Positions 10,359-19,840 are shown, counted from the first letter of the stretch. The stretch is DNA of 64,000 nt from Bacillus spongiae (GCF_037120725.1 NZ_JBBAXC010000011.1:111570-175569); one strand, 5' to 3'. Program-made: numbers and translations. The notes: a model not told the origin generated them from the letters alone.

Positions 10359-11327
10359 ATGAATTCAGAATGGTATGGTAATATAGGAAAAATCGTGGTC
10401 CCTACTCCTTTTGCTGTTGGGAATGTGAATGCTTATTTAATAAAAGGAGATGTTTTAACATTAATTGATGCTGGTCCTAAAACGGACGAGGCATGGGATG
10501 CAATGCAAACTGGTTTAAAAAATCTAGGGTTTAATCCTCAAGATATTGAACAAGTTATTTTAACCCATCACCATCCAGATCATGTTGGTCTGTTAGATTA
10601 TTTTTCAGAAGATGTCCCAATTTATGGACATTCTTATAACAAAGATTGGTTACTCAGAACCGATGAATTTATTCAAAAGCATGATGATTTTTATGCTTCC
10701 CTATTTTATGAACTTGGTTTACCAGAACAGTTCTTAATGTTTTTGGAGCGATTAAAAGCGCCATTAAAGTGGATGTGTCAACGTTCGTTAACAGGTGTGT
10801 TAGCAGAAAATGATTTTATACCGGGGTTACCTGAATGGAAAGTAATAGAAACTCTAGGTCATGCACAAAGTCATTTATCCTTTTATCGTGAGAAAGATGG
10901 TGTATTACTAGCAGGGGATCATATCATCGCCCATATTTCCTCTAATCCGCTTATTGAACCAGCTGAAATAATGGAAGGTCCTCGTCCGAAGCCTCAAATT
11001 CAGTATAATACGTCTTTGAACAAAATGCTAGATTATGATATATCTACCGCATTTAGTGGTCATGGAAAAGAAATAACAAAGGTACATGAGCTAATTGGTC
11101 GACGATTAAATCGTCAACATGACCGAGCAATGAAAGTGAAGGAAATGCTTAAGGGCACACCAAGAAGCTGTTTTGAAGTTTGTCAACAACTCTTTCCGGA
11201 AATATTTAAAAAAGAACTTGGCTTAACGATGTCAGAAACTCTTGGTCAACTTGATTATTTAGTTCATATGGGGGACGTGTCTGTCACATATAATGAGAAG
11301 GGTGTGGCATTGTATAAAGCTAACTAA
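10359..11327 (+). CDS. MBL-fold hydrolase, YqjP-like
   Basis: 322 residues. Metallo-beta-lactamase fold with the THHHPDHVG metal motif at about residues 69-77, a later GHAQSHLSFY and AGDHIIA. A C-terminal helical domain (from about residue 230) resembles the winged-helix tail of the LACTB2/YqjP type. The substrate is unknown; relatives include thioesterases, lactonases and RNA endonucleases. The SDR gene starts 13 bases after its stop, so they probably share a transcript, as yqjP-yqjQ do in B. subtilis (recalled). Confidence 0.88.
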   Translation: MNSEWYGNIGKIVVPTPFAVGNVNAYLIKGDVLTLIDAGPKTDEAWDAMQTGLKNLGFNPQDIEQVILTHHHPDHVGLLDYFSEDVPIYGHSYNKDWLLRTDEFIQKHDDFYASLFYELGLPEQFLMFLERLKAPLKWMCQRSLTGVLAENDFIPGLPEWKVIETLGHAQSHLSFYREKDGVLLAGDHIIAHISSNPLIEPAEIMEGPRPKPQIQYNTSLNKMLDYDISTAFSGHGKEITKVHELIGRRLNRQHDRAMKVKEMLKGTPRSCFEVCQQLFPEIFKKELGLTMSETLGQLDYLVHMGDVSVTYNEKGVALYKAN

Positions 11328-11340
11328 AGGTGGGGGAGAG

Positions 11341-12123
11341 ATGAGTGGAAGAAATATTGTGATTACAGGAGCATCAAGTGGTCTCGGTGCTTGTCTCGCT
11401 TATGAATGTGCCAAACGTGGGGAAAACGTTATTTTACTAGCTCGTAACATCGATAAGTTACAAACTATTCAACGTGACATTCAAGGAAAATATCATACGA
11501 AGGTTTTTGTTTATTCCCTGGATGTAACGAATCATAAAGCAGTTGAACATGTGTTTGGGCAGATTTTTGAGGAAGTGACTTCTATAGATGTATTAGTAAA
11601 CAATGCAGGGTATGGCATTTTTACTGAGGCAGATGATGCGAGAATAGAGGATGTAAAAGGGATGTTTGACGTAAATGTATATGGTCTGATTTCCTGTACT
11701 CAACAAGTGTTAACACATATGAAACAAAACAAAAGAGGTAAGATTATTAATATTGCTTCACAAGCTGGAAAGCTAGCGACACCAAAGTCAAGCGCTTATG
11801 CCGCCACTAAGCATGCTGTTTTAGGTTATACAAACTCTTTACGAATGGAGCTTAAGCCATTCGATGTATTGGTTATGGCAGTTAATCCAGGGCCGATTTC
11901 AACTAATTTCTTTGATGTTGCGGACCGTAGTGGTGAATATCAAAAAAATATAGGGAAATGGATGCTTAAACCTGAGGTTGTTGCCACAAAAATTGCTGAT
12001 CATTTATATACAAGGAGAAGAGAAATTAATCTTCCCTGGTATATGAATAGTGTAAGTGTACTCTATTCATTAATGCCGCGACTAATTGAAAAACTTGGAG
12101 GCAAAGCTTTTTATCAAAAGTAA
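11341..12123 (+). CDS. Short-chain dehydrogenase/reductase, YqjQ-like
   Basis: 260 residues from the ATG at 11341, preceded by GGTGGGGGAG. A frame reaching back to 11293 overlaps the previous gene and lacks a site. Classical SDR: TGASSGLG cofactor motif near residue 10, NNAGYG, and catalytic Ser/Tyr/Lys in SAYAATKHA. The C-terminal tail carries a hydrophobic patch (VLYSLMPRLIEKL). The substrate is not predictable. It is the second gene of an operon with the MBL-fold gene. Confidence 0.92.
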   Translation: MSGRNIVITGASSGLGACLAYECAKRGENVILLARNIDKLQTIQRDIQGKYHTKVFVYSLDVTNHKAVEHVFGQIFEEVTSIDVLVNNAGYGIFTEADDARIEDVKGMFDVNVYGLISCTQQVLTHMKQNKRGKIINIASQAGKLATPKSSAYAATKHAVLGYTNSLRMELKPFDVLVMAVNPGPISTNFFDVADRSGEYQKNIGKWMLKPEVVATKIADHLYTRRREINLPWYMNSVSVLYSLMPRLIEKLGGKAFYQK

Positions 12124-12213
12124 TTACTCATTTTAGATAACATTTTTCTTTCAGTTTGTTGATTCTTGTAAACCGTGTTAAGTGCGAACTCTTATTAACC
12201 GATTGCTGATACG

Positions 12214-12243
12214 TTGTACAATAGGTTTTAATTATGCTATTCT
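12214..12243 (+). promoter_or_regulatory. Promoter of antisense RNA, toxin locus 1
   Basis: TTGTAC (12214-12219), an 18-base spacer and TATTCT (12238-12243) preceded by TGC (extended -10). The same layout, including the following AAACAT, is conserved at toxin locus 2, which supports function. Confidence 0.55.
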
Positions 12244-12249
12244 AAACAT

Positions 12250-12391
12250 ATACAAGCTGTAACAGCATACAATAAAAAAGACCGCAAGTGCTACCACACT
12301 TATCGGCCTTGCACAAACGGATTTCTTTATAGAGCCGGCTATTACTCGAATAGATCGCCCCCCTACGCAAATAAGGGCGATCTATTTTTTA
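12250..12391 (+). ncRNA. Predicted antisense antitoxin RNA of locus 1
   Basis: Inferred transcript from the promoter at 12214-12243 to a hairpin ATAGATCGCCC/GGGCGATCTAT followed by six T (12385-12390). It runs opposite to the 29-aa toxin gene and overlaps its stop codon and the whole 3' untranslated region, the layout of txpA/RatA and bsrG/SR4 type I systems. The 5' end is estimated from the promoter. Confidence 0.55.
12274..12308 (-). terminator. Terminator of toxin mRNA, locus 1
   Basis: Stem between 12280-12291 and 12296-12308, with G-U pairs and a one-base bulge, followed on the minus strand by six T (plus-strand A run 12274-12279). Confidence 0.6.
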
Positions 12392-12471
12392 TCGCTTTTG
12401 TTGAAGGACAGCACCGACATAATTAGCCCAGCAAATGTTACAGTAAGCATCAATGATTCGAATACCGTCAT
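12382..12471 (-). CDS. 29-aa holin-like toxin, type I toxin-antitoxin (copy 1)
   Basis: Short gene starting MTVFESLMLTVTFAGL with a single hydrophobic helix and a charged tail FNKSDKK. This matches the putative holin-like toxin family common in Bacillus. A strong AAAGGGGG lies ahead of the ATG. Upstream on the minus strand is TATAAT with TG ahead of it. The toxin would act at the cell membrane. Copy 2 at 19620 differs by a few conservative changes. Toxicity is inferred from the family, not shown here. Confidence 0.75.
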   Translation of the reverse strand: MTVFESLMLTVTFAGLIMSVLSFNKSDKK

Positions 12472-12735
12472 ACGCTTTACCCCCTTTCTAGGGAATAAGG
12501 CCGACTTTCTTTAGAAATTCGCTTCTGTATATTATTATATCACATTAACTGATTATTCTGAAAAAATATAGATGTTTACGCTTGCATTAAAAATATGTAT
12601 AAATAATTAGAGTAACCAATCTCATTTATATCGTTTAAATTTACCCTTTACTTCATTTTTCAAGCATTGCTTCCTTCCTTATTAGAGTTGTATCGAAAGG
12701 GGAATTGAACTAGGTCTATGATTTGTAAAAAAAGA

Positions 12736-13183
12736 CAGGACCAGCCCACACAAAAAAGGGATGGCCTAATACTATAAGTATTGTACATGCACTTCACATA
12801 CTATTCCGTCCAAAGAACGATCTCATTAATGGTGGTGAGGTCGTTCTTTATGTGTTTGGATAGACAAAAAAAGCGATTCAATCTTTTAAAAAAGAAATGG
12901 TCAAGACTAGCCCACACGAAAAAAGGGATGGCTTAATACTATAAGTATTGTACATGCACTTCACATACTATTCCGTCCAAAGAACGATCTCATTAATGGT
13001 GGTGAGGTCGTTCTTAATGTGTTCGGATAGACAAAAAAAGCGATTCAATCTTCTTAAAAAAGAAATGGTCAAGACTAGCCCACACAAAAAAAGAGATGGC
13101 TTAATACTATAAGTATTGTACATGCACTTCACATACTACTCCGTAAAAGAATGACCCCACCTATGACGGTGGGGTTGTTTTAA
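12736..13183 (+). repeat. Three tandem copies of a structured non-coding element, about 167 bp period
   Basis: Each unit has GAC(C/T)AGCCCACAC, then AATACTATAAGTATT (itself an inverted repeat), TGTACATGCACTTCACATAC, and a closing hairpin. AGCCCACA recurs at 12743, 12909 and 13076. Units 1 and 2 close with a GAACGA.CTCA/TGAG.TCGTTC hairpin (12815-12846 and the matching place near 12982). Unit 3 closes with ACCCCACC/GGTGGGGT (13154-13175) and a T-rich tail. No shared open reading frame exists on either strand. The hairpins look like terminators, so short RNAs are a fair guess. Origin and role are unknown. Confidence 0.7.
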
Positions 13184-13434
13184 TGTCACTTGATTAATAA
13201 TTGTCGATAAAAGATAAATCTAAAGATCTTACACTATATTCAGTTGTATAATATTTTACAGTAATAAGGGAAGTCATCTTGTTGATTGTATAGAGTACAC
13301 CCTTATAAGATTATTTCTGACAATAATTAATGAACAAGTTAAAGTAATAAAGGAGGATGGAATGGGTTGAAGGTTACATAGAAAATACTATGGAATTGGA
13401 TTTATTAAAATCATAGTATATATAAGTAGAGGGA

Positions 13435-15753
13435 TTATCGCTGCTCTCTTCCTATATTTGAATTTTCTTTTGTTTCCTTTCTAATTTTTCTATATATAAT
13501 ATTGGTAAAAGCAGTTGCCATATCTTCTCCTTGTTGAAAATTATAAACAAATGGTCCAACTGCCGCGACGATAGCCACTCTTTGTGCTGTTAGAACAGGA
13601 TTTGGACTATTAAATATCTTAATTGACTGTTCGTATAGGACTTCGATGCTATTGTGAAACCTATTTTGAAGGAACAAAGAAAACCTCTTTTGATATAAGT
13701 TTGCGTAATAATTTTTTAGAACAACAGGCAAACGTAAAGAGCGATTATTTAGAAGAATGTGCCCTACATTGAAAGCATCAACATCAGCAATCAAATCCTT
13801 TGGCGGGAAAGTACCAATATCAGGATTGTTTATTAAATATAGGCCCGCACTTAAAATGTCGTGCTGGCCAAGTCCTTTTTTAACTAAGTCCAGAGCATCT
13901 TCCATTACGGTTAGTAAATCCCCTGCCCATCCTGCAAAATCAGATTGTACAGCACCGTCTAAAAACAAGAGACTATTTAATGAGGCCGCAAAATGCTCCA
14001 CTCCTATAGAAATACCACTCGCAGGGTCATAAATTTCTTCTACAGGCATGTCGATGCTACTCTTTACTAAGTGTACAAAATCAGACTCTATGGATCCTGC
14101 TAAATTATTCCATAATGTACTATTATATACACTCTCACGAAGTACATGTAATGTTACGATATTTGCTTGAGAGACAGAATAACCATTCTCTAATGCAAGT
14201 TGATATATAGCTTCTAACTGTGAGAAAAAAATGTCATTTCGTACAGAAGGATCTAAAGGGACAGCAGAACTAACGCCCCAATCCCTCCCTGATGCAATGT
14301 TATTATCAATTTCAATATAACCGTTCCCTGTTCCAACTCTAATAGTAGATATTTGATCAAATACCCAATTTTTAGGGAGGGGGTATCCTACGTTTCCGCT
14401 AAATCCAGTGGACATATCACTAATGAAACTAGTAGTTGCAAACCCTTCATCTGAGACGCTTGAACATACATTTCGAGACCCATATATCCCAATTTTATAA
14501 TAACTACCTTTATTCTCCAAATAGTCATTTATTCCTCTGAAATGTGGAATGATATTGTCTGAAACTTGATATTCTAATGCGTCAAAATCAACAGAAAAGT
14601 ATATAGTAGTCCCTCTTTTAAATCCATATCTTCTGGCGGCATTATAGGCATCTCGAGCATCTTTTTTCCCTTGTTCTTCATTAAAATAAGAAGCTTCTCC
14701 TCCATGCGTTTGAAAAATAGGGAACAGATTCAATCCACTCTCAAAAATAGTTTCTATTTCTCCTGTCTGGATTTTTTTATTTATTCCCCCTTCAGCATTG
14801 GTTAAATATCGCCCAATCACTTGATAACCAAAGTCAATAAGAGATTGAGCTCTAGCTGGCGTAACTTCTGTGATGCTATCACATGCGGTTCCTTTACGAT
14901 TGGGGTCTCCTGTACTAACTAAAACAGAAAGCCAAGTTTGTATATTTCCAATTCCATCAGGAGGTAACCCTACAAACGCTTGAAAGGCAGTAACAGCTAC
15001 TTTAACATTTTCCCCATAATAACCATCAAATGGCCCAGGGTCAAAATGATTAACATATAAAGCATATTGAAAGAGTTTTACAAACTGTCCACTACTTCCA
15101 ATCCTTAATGTTGGAAGAGAATTTGTTGTTAGTGGTCCTACTGTTCCAGTCTGTATTCCTGTAGGTATTCCTTTTTCTGTCTGGATTCCATATATTAAGG
15201 CTTTATTAGTCCCGCTTTGATAATGACCATCAGTCGGTTGAACGCCAGAAGTAGTAAAATAATTGTAGTTAAGGTCTTTTTGTATTTCTCTAACACGTGT
15301 ATCACCACCGATGGTGAGGACATATACATCCATGGATAGAAAAGCCTTGAATACATAATCATATACTTTTCCATCACGAATCGGTAGGCCAGCGTCTGTC
15401 TGTAATTTTAAGACTGCAGCTTGTGTTCCTTCTTCGAAGCGACCTGTAAAACCACCTGGATTATACCCCTTACAATACATAGCCCCTTGAAGAATGGTAA
15501 CAATCCTTTTTCCAATCTCATCTGTAGGTACTTTACCAAGTTCCATTTCTCCCCAAGCCTTATACAATGTGGATGCTCCAGGACCAAAGTTATCAGTCGG
15601 TGTTGAAATCCCTAATTCAAGCTGTAAAGCTCTTATAAGAGCATAAATACTAGATAATCCTGCTTTCCCAGTTTCTGGTGATGGGTTAAAGCCTTCTCTT
15701 CCCCTATATGTTTCATTAACCCATATTTGTACTGCTAATATCGAAGGGTTCAT
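13435..15753 (-). CDS. ybfG: YbfG-like protein: peptidoglycan-binding repeats plus DUF1906 glycoside hydrolase-like domain
   Basis: 772 residues. Residues about 80-285 hold three repeats of the peptidoglycan-binding type, recognisable by FDGYYGENVKVAVTAFQAF and similar. Residues about 290-490 are the DUF1906 (Rv2525c-like) TIM-barrel domain, with GRYLTN, PIFQTHG, IYFSVDFDALE and IGIYGS. The last 280 residues are helical and not recognised. There is no signal peptide at the N-terminus (MNPSILAVQIWVN), although cell-wall binding would require export. The layout and length are close to B. subtilis YbfG. A catalytic role on cell wall is suggested by the family only. It is a lone gene with long non-coding flanks. 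Confidence 0.85.
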   Translation of the reverse strand: MNPSILAVQIWVNETYRGREGFNPSPETGKAGLSSIYALIRALQLELGISTPTDNFGPGASTLYKAWGEMELGKVPTDEIGKRIVTILQGAMYCKGYNPGGFTGRFEEGTQAAVLKLQTDAGLPIRDGKVYDYVFKAFLSMDVYVLTIGGDTRVREIQKDLNYNYFTTSGVQPTDGHYQSGTNKALIYGIQTEKGIPTGIQTGTVGPLTTNSLPTLRIGSSGQFVKLFQYALYVNHFDPGPFDGYYGENVKVAVTAFQAFVGLPPDGIGNIQTWLSVLVSTGDPNRKGTACDSITEVTPARAQSLIDFGYQVIGRYLTNAEGGINKKIQTGEIETIFESGLNLFPIFQTHGGEASYFNEEQGKKDARDAYNAARRYGFKRGTTIYFSVDFDALEYQVSDNIIPHFRGINDYLENKGSYYKIGIYGSRNVCSSVSDEGFATTSFISDMSTGFSGNVGYPLPKNWVFDQISTIRVGTGNGYIEIDNNIASGRDWGVSSAVPLDPSVRNDIFFSQLEAIYQLALENGYSVSQANIVTLHVLRESVYNSTLWNNLAGSIESDFVHLVKSSIDMPVEEIYDPASGISIGVEHFAASLNSLLFLDGAVQSDFAGWAGDLLTVMEDALDLVKKGLGQHDILSAGLYLINNPDIGTFPPKDLIADVDAFNVGHILLNNRSLRLPVVLKNYYANLYQKRFSLFLQNRFHNSIEVLYEQSIKIFNSPNPVLTAQRVAIVAAVGPFVYNFQQGEDMATAFTNIIYRKIRKETKENSNIGREQR

Positions 15754-16028
15754 GATTATCTTTCCCCTTTATCTATTGGTAAGAAATAGTATCTTTACTT
15801 ATTATGATGTATTTTGAGGTTTTGTGAGAACAAGAGAAGTTATAACTTTATTGAACAATTCTCGCTATTCTTTCAACTTTACAATCCACAGGAAATGGTG
15901 TGGATATGACTTTCAACTTATTGCAAAAGCTAGCATCTTTATGTAAATTGGTAGCTCTAAAATAAAATTTATTATCTAAGTATTTTCACCTTGTAAATAC
16001 CCTGCCTTGCATGATGGAAACTGCTAGT

Positions 16029-16075
16029 AAAAAGAAGCCATTTTGATTATTTTTATTGTAAAATGACTTCTTTTT
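16029..16075 (-). terminator. Terminator of the ferredoxin gene
   Basis: Long A/T-rich hairpin: AAAAAGAAG-CATTTT at 16029-16043 pairs with AAAATGACTTCTTTTT at 16060-16075. It can work on both strands. Confidence 0.75.
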
Positions 16076-16096
16076 ATTAGTGATAACATAAAGGTT

Positions 16097-16417
16097 TTAT
16101 TCGACTGGTCTAGGGCCGGTATCTAAACCAGAGTTTTCTACTGTCATGATTGGGCGAATGGTTACATCAGCATTTACACGAATTTGACAGGATAAACGTA
16201 AGTGATCTTCTATTCCTTTCTCTGAAATAGCATTCTTTTCTACATTCGTTAAATCACAAAATTCACCTTCCAATACTTCTACTCTACATGTCGTACATTT
16301 TGCATTTCCTCCGCAACGGTGGAGAATATTTACTCCGTTATCTTCAAGTGCTAATACTAACTTTTTCCCTTTTTCTACTTCAAAAGTTTTTTGTCCCAAA
16401 ACAGTTACCTTTGGCAT
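16097..16417 (-). CDS. 2Fe-2S ferredoxin, plant/adrenodoxin-type fold
   Basis: 106 residues. The cluster ligands are in HRCGGNAKCTTCRVEV (Cys-x5-Cys-x2-Cys) with a fourth Cys in RLSCQIRV. This is the beta-grasp ferredoxin fold, an electron carrier in the cytosol. Bacillus genomes often carry such a lone ferredoxin and its partner is unknown. AGGAGAG lies upstream of the ATG. The oxidoreductase 500 bases away is transcribed divergently and is not an obvious partner. Confidence 0.9.
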   Translation of the reverse strand: MPKVTVLGQKTFEVEKGKKLVLALEDNGVNILHRCGGNAKCTTCRVEVLEGEFCDLTNVEKNAISEKGIEDHLRLSCQIRVNADVTIRPIMTVENSGLDTGPRPVE

Positions 16418-16927
16418 TTTATTCTCTCCTTTAATGAAATTTAGCTAATCTGAAAATACGATTTCATATTAAACTATTCCTAAGTTTTACTGATCTTAAC
16501 AGATAATTATATTGTGGACTTTCCGAATTCATGATATTCCATTTCCTAAATGAGCTTCACTCCAGTTGAAACCATGGACTTATAACGGTTTGTTATCAGA
16601 TGTTTGAGGTTGTATTTCCTCCTAAGATTTAGAAATAGATGGTTTATATAACACCTTCTTCACTTGAAGGGAATGTACCAAGCACTATTTATTTTGGTGT
16701 TTTTAAATAACCACACATCTGAAGAGGGAGGTTTGATTACATTAAAAGATTATCTACAAGAAGAAATAAGGTGGCACTCTTAACAGTTAATATGAATTCG
16801 GTGGTGAAGTGATACATACGATTAAAAAAGTACGAAATCAGTAAGAATACTCATCAGGTTTCTTCTACTTTTACATATTGATTGTATAAAGCTCTCTACG
16901 TCATACGTTTCTAAGGAGGTATTGTCA
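16418..16927. other. Intergenic region before the FAD oxidase
   Basis: About 510 bases. It contains only very short frames; one at about 16734 has a good GGGAGG site but stops after 16 codons, which looks like a gene remnant. No repeat or RNA was recognised. Confidence 0.4.
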
Positions 16928-18250
16928 ATGGTAAGCATGGAAGGACTTACTGGGCGTGTGATCCTGCAAGGCTCACCCGGCTATGATGAAGCAAGACTTA
17001 ACTATAATGGACGCTTTGATAAATTCCCCAAATTGATTGTTTACTGTGAGGTCACACAGGATGTAGTCAACGCAATCCTATGGGCACGTAGGCATTTGAT
17101 TCCTTTTCGCGTACGCAGCGGTGGGCATAGCTACGAAGCGTTTTCCCTCGTCGAAGATGGACTCATCATTGATGTCAGCGGGTTGCAAAAGCTTCAAATA
17201 AATAAAGAGAGAGGCACAGCACAGGTCGGCGCGGGGTTCCGTATGCTACCTTTATATGAAGCGCTTTGGAACCAAAGGGTGACCATCCCATCCGGTACTT
17301 GTTCAAGCATTGGTGTATCGGGTATAACGCTAGGAGGAGGATACGGGTTGTTGTCCAGGAAATTGGGAATGACCTGTGATAGTGTACTAGAATTGGACAT
17401 GGTTACAGCAAAAGGGAAAATTATTCGGGTCAATGATCGTCAGCATAAAAGCCTGTTTTGGGCTTGTCGCGGGGGAGGGAATGGCAGCTTTGGTGTGATT
17501 ACCTCCTTTACTTTTCGTGTGGACCCGATTGAGAATGTTACTCGTTTCAAATTAACATGGGACTCTGCAGATCTCAAAAAAGTTTTGCGTTATTGGCAAA
17601 CATGGGCGCCCCATGCTGATACCCGTCTGACATCGATACTATTAGCTCCTGCACAAAAGCAGGGCGATCTCCGCTCCAGTGGCGTATTTGTCGGTTCGGA
17701 ACAGGAGCTCAGGCAAATTATGCGTCCGCTACAAGATGCGACTCACCCCAAGAATGTTGAGTTTCAGTCGATTACTTGGATTGAAGCTGCTCGCAGGTTT
17801 GCAGGACGACCCGTAAAGCAAGACAAATTTAAAAACTCTTCAGCCTATGTTTACGAACCTTTGTCAGATGTGGCACTTGATGTATTAATTCATCATTTGC
17901 AAACCGCTCCAGGTCCAGCCAATGTAATCACGTTGGATCCTTATGGTGGTGCAATTAAACAAATTCCTCCTAATGAAACGGCATTCGTACATCGGAATGC
18001 CTTGTTCGTTATCCAATTCCAATCTTTTTGGTCGAAGGATGCGGAAGCAACTAAAAATATCCAATGGATTGAGAAATTCCGCGAATCCATGCTCCCATAT
18101 ACTCGGGGATCGGTTCGCAACTACAGCGACGCTATGATTGCTGATTGGCCCACTGCTTACTTCGGAGAAAACTTAGCTCGACTAAAGAAAGTGAAACAAA
18201 TGTACGATCCCGAGAATCTATTTCACTTTGAACAAAGCATTCCAAAATAA
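16928..18250 (+). CDS. FAD-binding oxidoreductase, berberine bridge enzyme-like
   Basis: 440 residues from the ATG at 16928, with GGAGGT seven bases ahead; an in-frame TTG at 16922 is less well spaced. The FAD-binding PCMH domain has RSGGHSYEAFS, where the His is the usual 8-alpha flavin attachment site. GTCSSIGVSGITLGGGYG carries the Cys expected for a second covalent link, so bicovalent FAD is likely. The C-terminus is a BBE domain (RNYSDA and NLARLKKVKQMYDPENLF). Relatives oxidise oligosaccharides or other alcohols and include B. subtilis YgaK and YvdP/CotQ. By eye the gene is richer in G+C and uses more C/G-ending codons than its neighbours, suggesting transfer. Confidence 0.9.
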   Translation: MVSMEGLTGRVILQGSPGYDEARLNYNGRFDKFPKLIVYCEVTQDVVNAILWARRHLIPFRVRSGGHSYEAFSLVEDGLIIDVSGLQKLQINKERGTAQVGAGFRMLPLYEALWNQRVTIPSGTCSSIGVSGITLGGGYGLLSRKLGMTCDSVLELDMVTAKGKIIRVNDRQHKSLFWACRGGGNGSFGVITSFTFRVDPIENVTRFKLTWDSADLKKVLRYWQTWAPHADTRLTSILLAPAQKQGDLRSSGVFVGSEQELRQIMRPLQDATHPKNVEFQSITWIEAARRFAGRPVKQDKFKNSSAYVYEPLSDVALDVLIHHLQTAPGPANVITLDPYGGAIKQIPPNETAFVHRNALFVIQFQSFWSKDAEATKNIQWIEKFRESMLPYTRGSVRNYSDAMIADWPTAYFGENLARLKKVKQMYDPENLFHFEQSIPK

Positions 18251-19560
18251 AAAATTGATGATAACGATTAATTAATTGAATAGTCTCCTCTTTTGAAACT
18301 GTATAGATTGTGTGCGTATCTTTTAATTCTATAAATGTGCTTCTTTGTCCTTTTTCACCTATCAATAAATTCAATCTTTGGTGTAAAAAATTTATAAATT
18401 AAACTTGGGGTCAGCCGTATTACTATGCTAAACTCTTTTACAGCACTTGAAAATATGCTTTGAAGGACATCGATATATGACCAATAAGAAGGAATGTTCA
18501 CAACACCTATCGTTTTTGAATGGTAGAAGAGCTGCTTTTTTAGAAATGAAGATCCAAAAATTGAGGATAAAGCTATAATTAATGCCGCTTCTCAAACTAT
18601 AACACCTTCGAAAGTTTGACCTATTGCTACCTTTCTATTAGACGAGCCAAATCACCTAAATGTTTCTGTAAATTCTTTTTTAACACAGAGACCACCCCAA
18701 ATACGAAAATAAGGAACACTTTAAAACTACCTAAGTAATAAATCGTTTATTTATATAGAGAATAAAGAGCATGGCAATTAGGGAAAAGGAGTGTAGATTC
18801 GTCATTTCAATTTCGCTGTAGGTAATGAACTTAGTGCTAGGAAAAGCGAAATACCCTAAGATACATACGGAGAATGATGTGAAGTGTCATGCACATAGAG
18901 GATGTGTTGACCTTTTTGGTTTTGACCGATTTGTTATATAGAATAAAATATTTTGATAAATTATTCGGACTAGCCTGCACATCTATGCATTTCATTCATA
19001 CGATATAGTGTACAGGCTTTTCAGGTCTCAAAATTAAGTACTACTCCTTTTAAGCACCTTATTATCGCTGATAGTGAGGTGCTTCTTTTCGTCTCTTTTT
19101 TAAGCTAACGAGAGGGAAATGGACCACTACTGCCCTGAATAATACGAGAAGCGGTTTTTGATTTAGTTTCTTTTAGACGTTGATTTGAAGTGAGTATGCA
19201 ACCTCTTTTTTAAAACGTGGGAGAAGCTAATGAGGGTTGTTCAATGATGGCGGAGATTGAATTTGGGAACGGTCAATATCTATGAAGCAAGGAGAGGAAA
19301 AGAACGCCACTACTGAATGAGTGAAAGGGTTTAGCGTGTAAGCTGTTAACTATATCCTTCTTTTCTTGCTATTCTTATCGGTAAGGATTATTATTTGGTC
19401 GATAAGGATTTCTAGTCTATTTTTAGGTAGAATGAGTGTATGGTCTAGTAAAATACTCATAATATATTAGACACAAAAATAGGGACTTTCGGTGCTTTTT
19501 TTATATATGACTCGAATGTCTCTTCTTTTTTTCGGAAAATTCTGTAATTATGCTATAATT
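18251..19560. other. Long non-coding stretch with gene debris
   Basis: About 1.3 kb without a supportable gene. A minus-strand frame from about 18374 begins NLLIGEKGQRSTFIELKD and looks protein-like for about 45 codons, but then runs into the 3' end of the oxidase gene. It may be a truncated gene cut by insertion of the oxidase. The stretch also contains the fourth structured element near 18966. Confidence 0.4.
18966..19088 (+). repeat. Fourth, diverged copy of the structured element
   Basis: It shares GGACTAGCC.GCACA with the 12.7-13.2 kb units, has an AGCCTG.../...CAGGCT stem (18972-19018) with TTTT after it, the TACTACTCC block (19039-19047) that is also in unit 3, and a closing hairpin AAGCACCT/AGGTGCTT (19052-19084) followed by TTCTTTTC. 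Same strand and same order of blocks as the tandem units. Confidence 0.5.
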
Positions 19561-19619
19561 AAAGGACAATAACTTTTCTTTGGAAAGTCGGCTTCATACC
19601 CTGGAAAGGGGGGAAGGCG

Positions 19620-19709
19620 ATGACGGTATTCGAATCATTAATGCTTGCTGTAGCATTTGCTGGGCTCGTTATGTCGATACTGTCCTTCGACAAGAATGAC
19701 AAAAAATAG
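19620..19709 (+). CDS. 29-aa holin-like toxin, type I toxin-antitoxin (copy 2)
   Basis: Begins MTVFESLMLAVAFAGL and ends FDKNDKK, a near copy of the gene at 12382 but on the other strand. Promoter TTCGGA, a 17-base spacer and TATAAT with TGC ahead (about 19533-19561) is followed by a strong GGGGGAAGG site. It has one hydrophobic helix and is expected in the membrane. A predicted antisense RNA overlaps its 3' end. Confidence 0.75.
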   Translation: MTVFESLMLAVAFAGLVMSILSFDKNDKK

Positions 19710-19840
19710 ACCGCCCTTATTCGCGTAGGGGGGCGATCTATTCGAGTAATTGCCGACTCTCTAAGAATCGTTTATTGTAAAGACCGTTTAGTGTGGTAGC
19801 ACTTGCGGTCTTTCTTATTGTATGCAGTTACTGCTTGTCT
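19701..19840 (-). ncRNA. Predicted antisense antitoxin RNA of locus 2
   Basis: Minus-strand promoter TTGTAC (19871-19876), an 18-base spacer and TAACCT (19847-19852), the same layout as locus 1. The transcript would end at an ATAGATCGCCC/GGGCGGTCTAT hairpin with a T run matching plus-strand 19701-19706. It covers the toxin stop codon and 3' untranslated region. Confidence 0.55.
19782..19816 (+). terminator. Terminator of toxin mRNA, locus 2
   Basis: GACCG (19782-19786) pairs with CGGTC (19806-19810), with an inner AGTG/CACT pair, followed by TTTCTT. Counterpart of the locus 1 terminator. Confidence 0.6.

Noticed and set aside
12736..13183. Tandem repeats taken as a CRISPR array
   Set aside because: Units are about 167 bases, almost identical throughout, with no repeat-spacer pattern and no cas genes.
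18132..18374. 80-codon minus-strand gene overlapping the oxidase 3' end
   Set aside because: No ribosome site, and more than half lies antisense to the oxidase. Kept only as possible debris.
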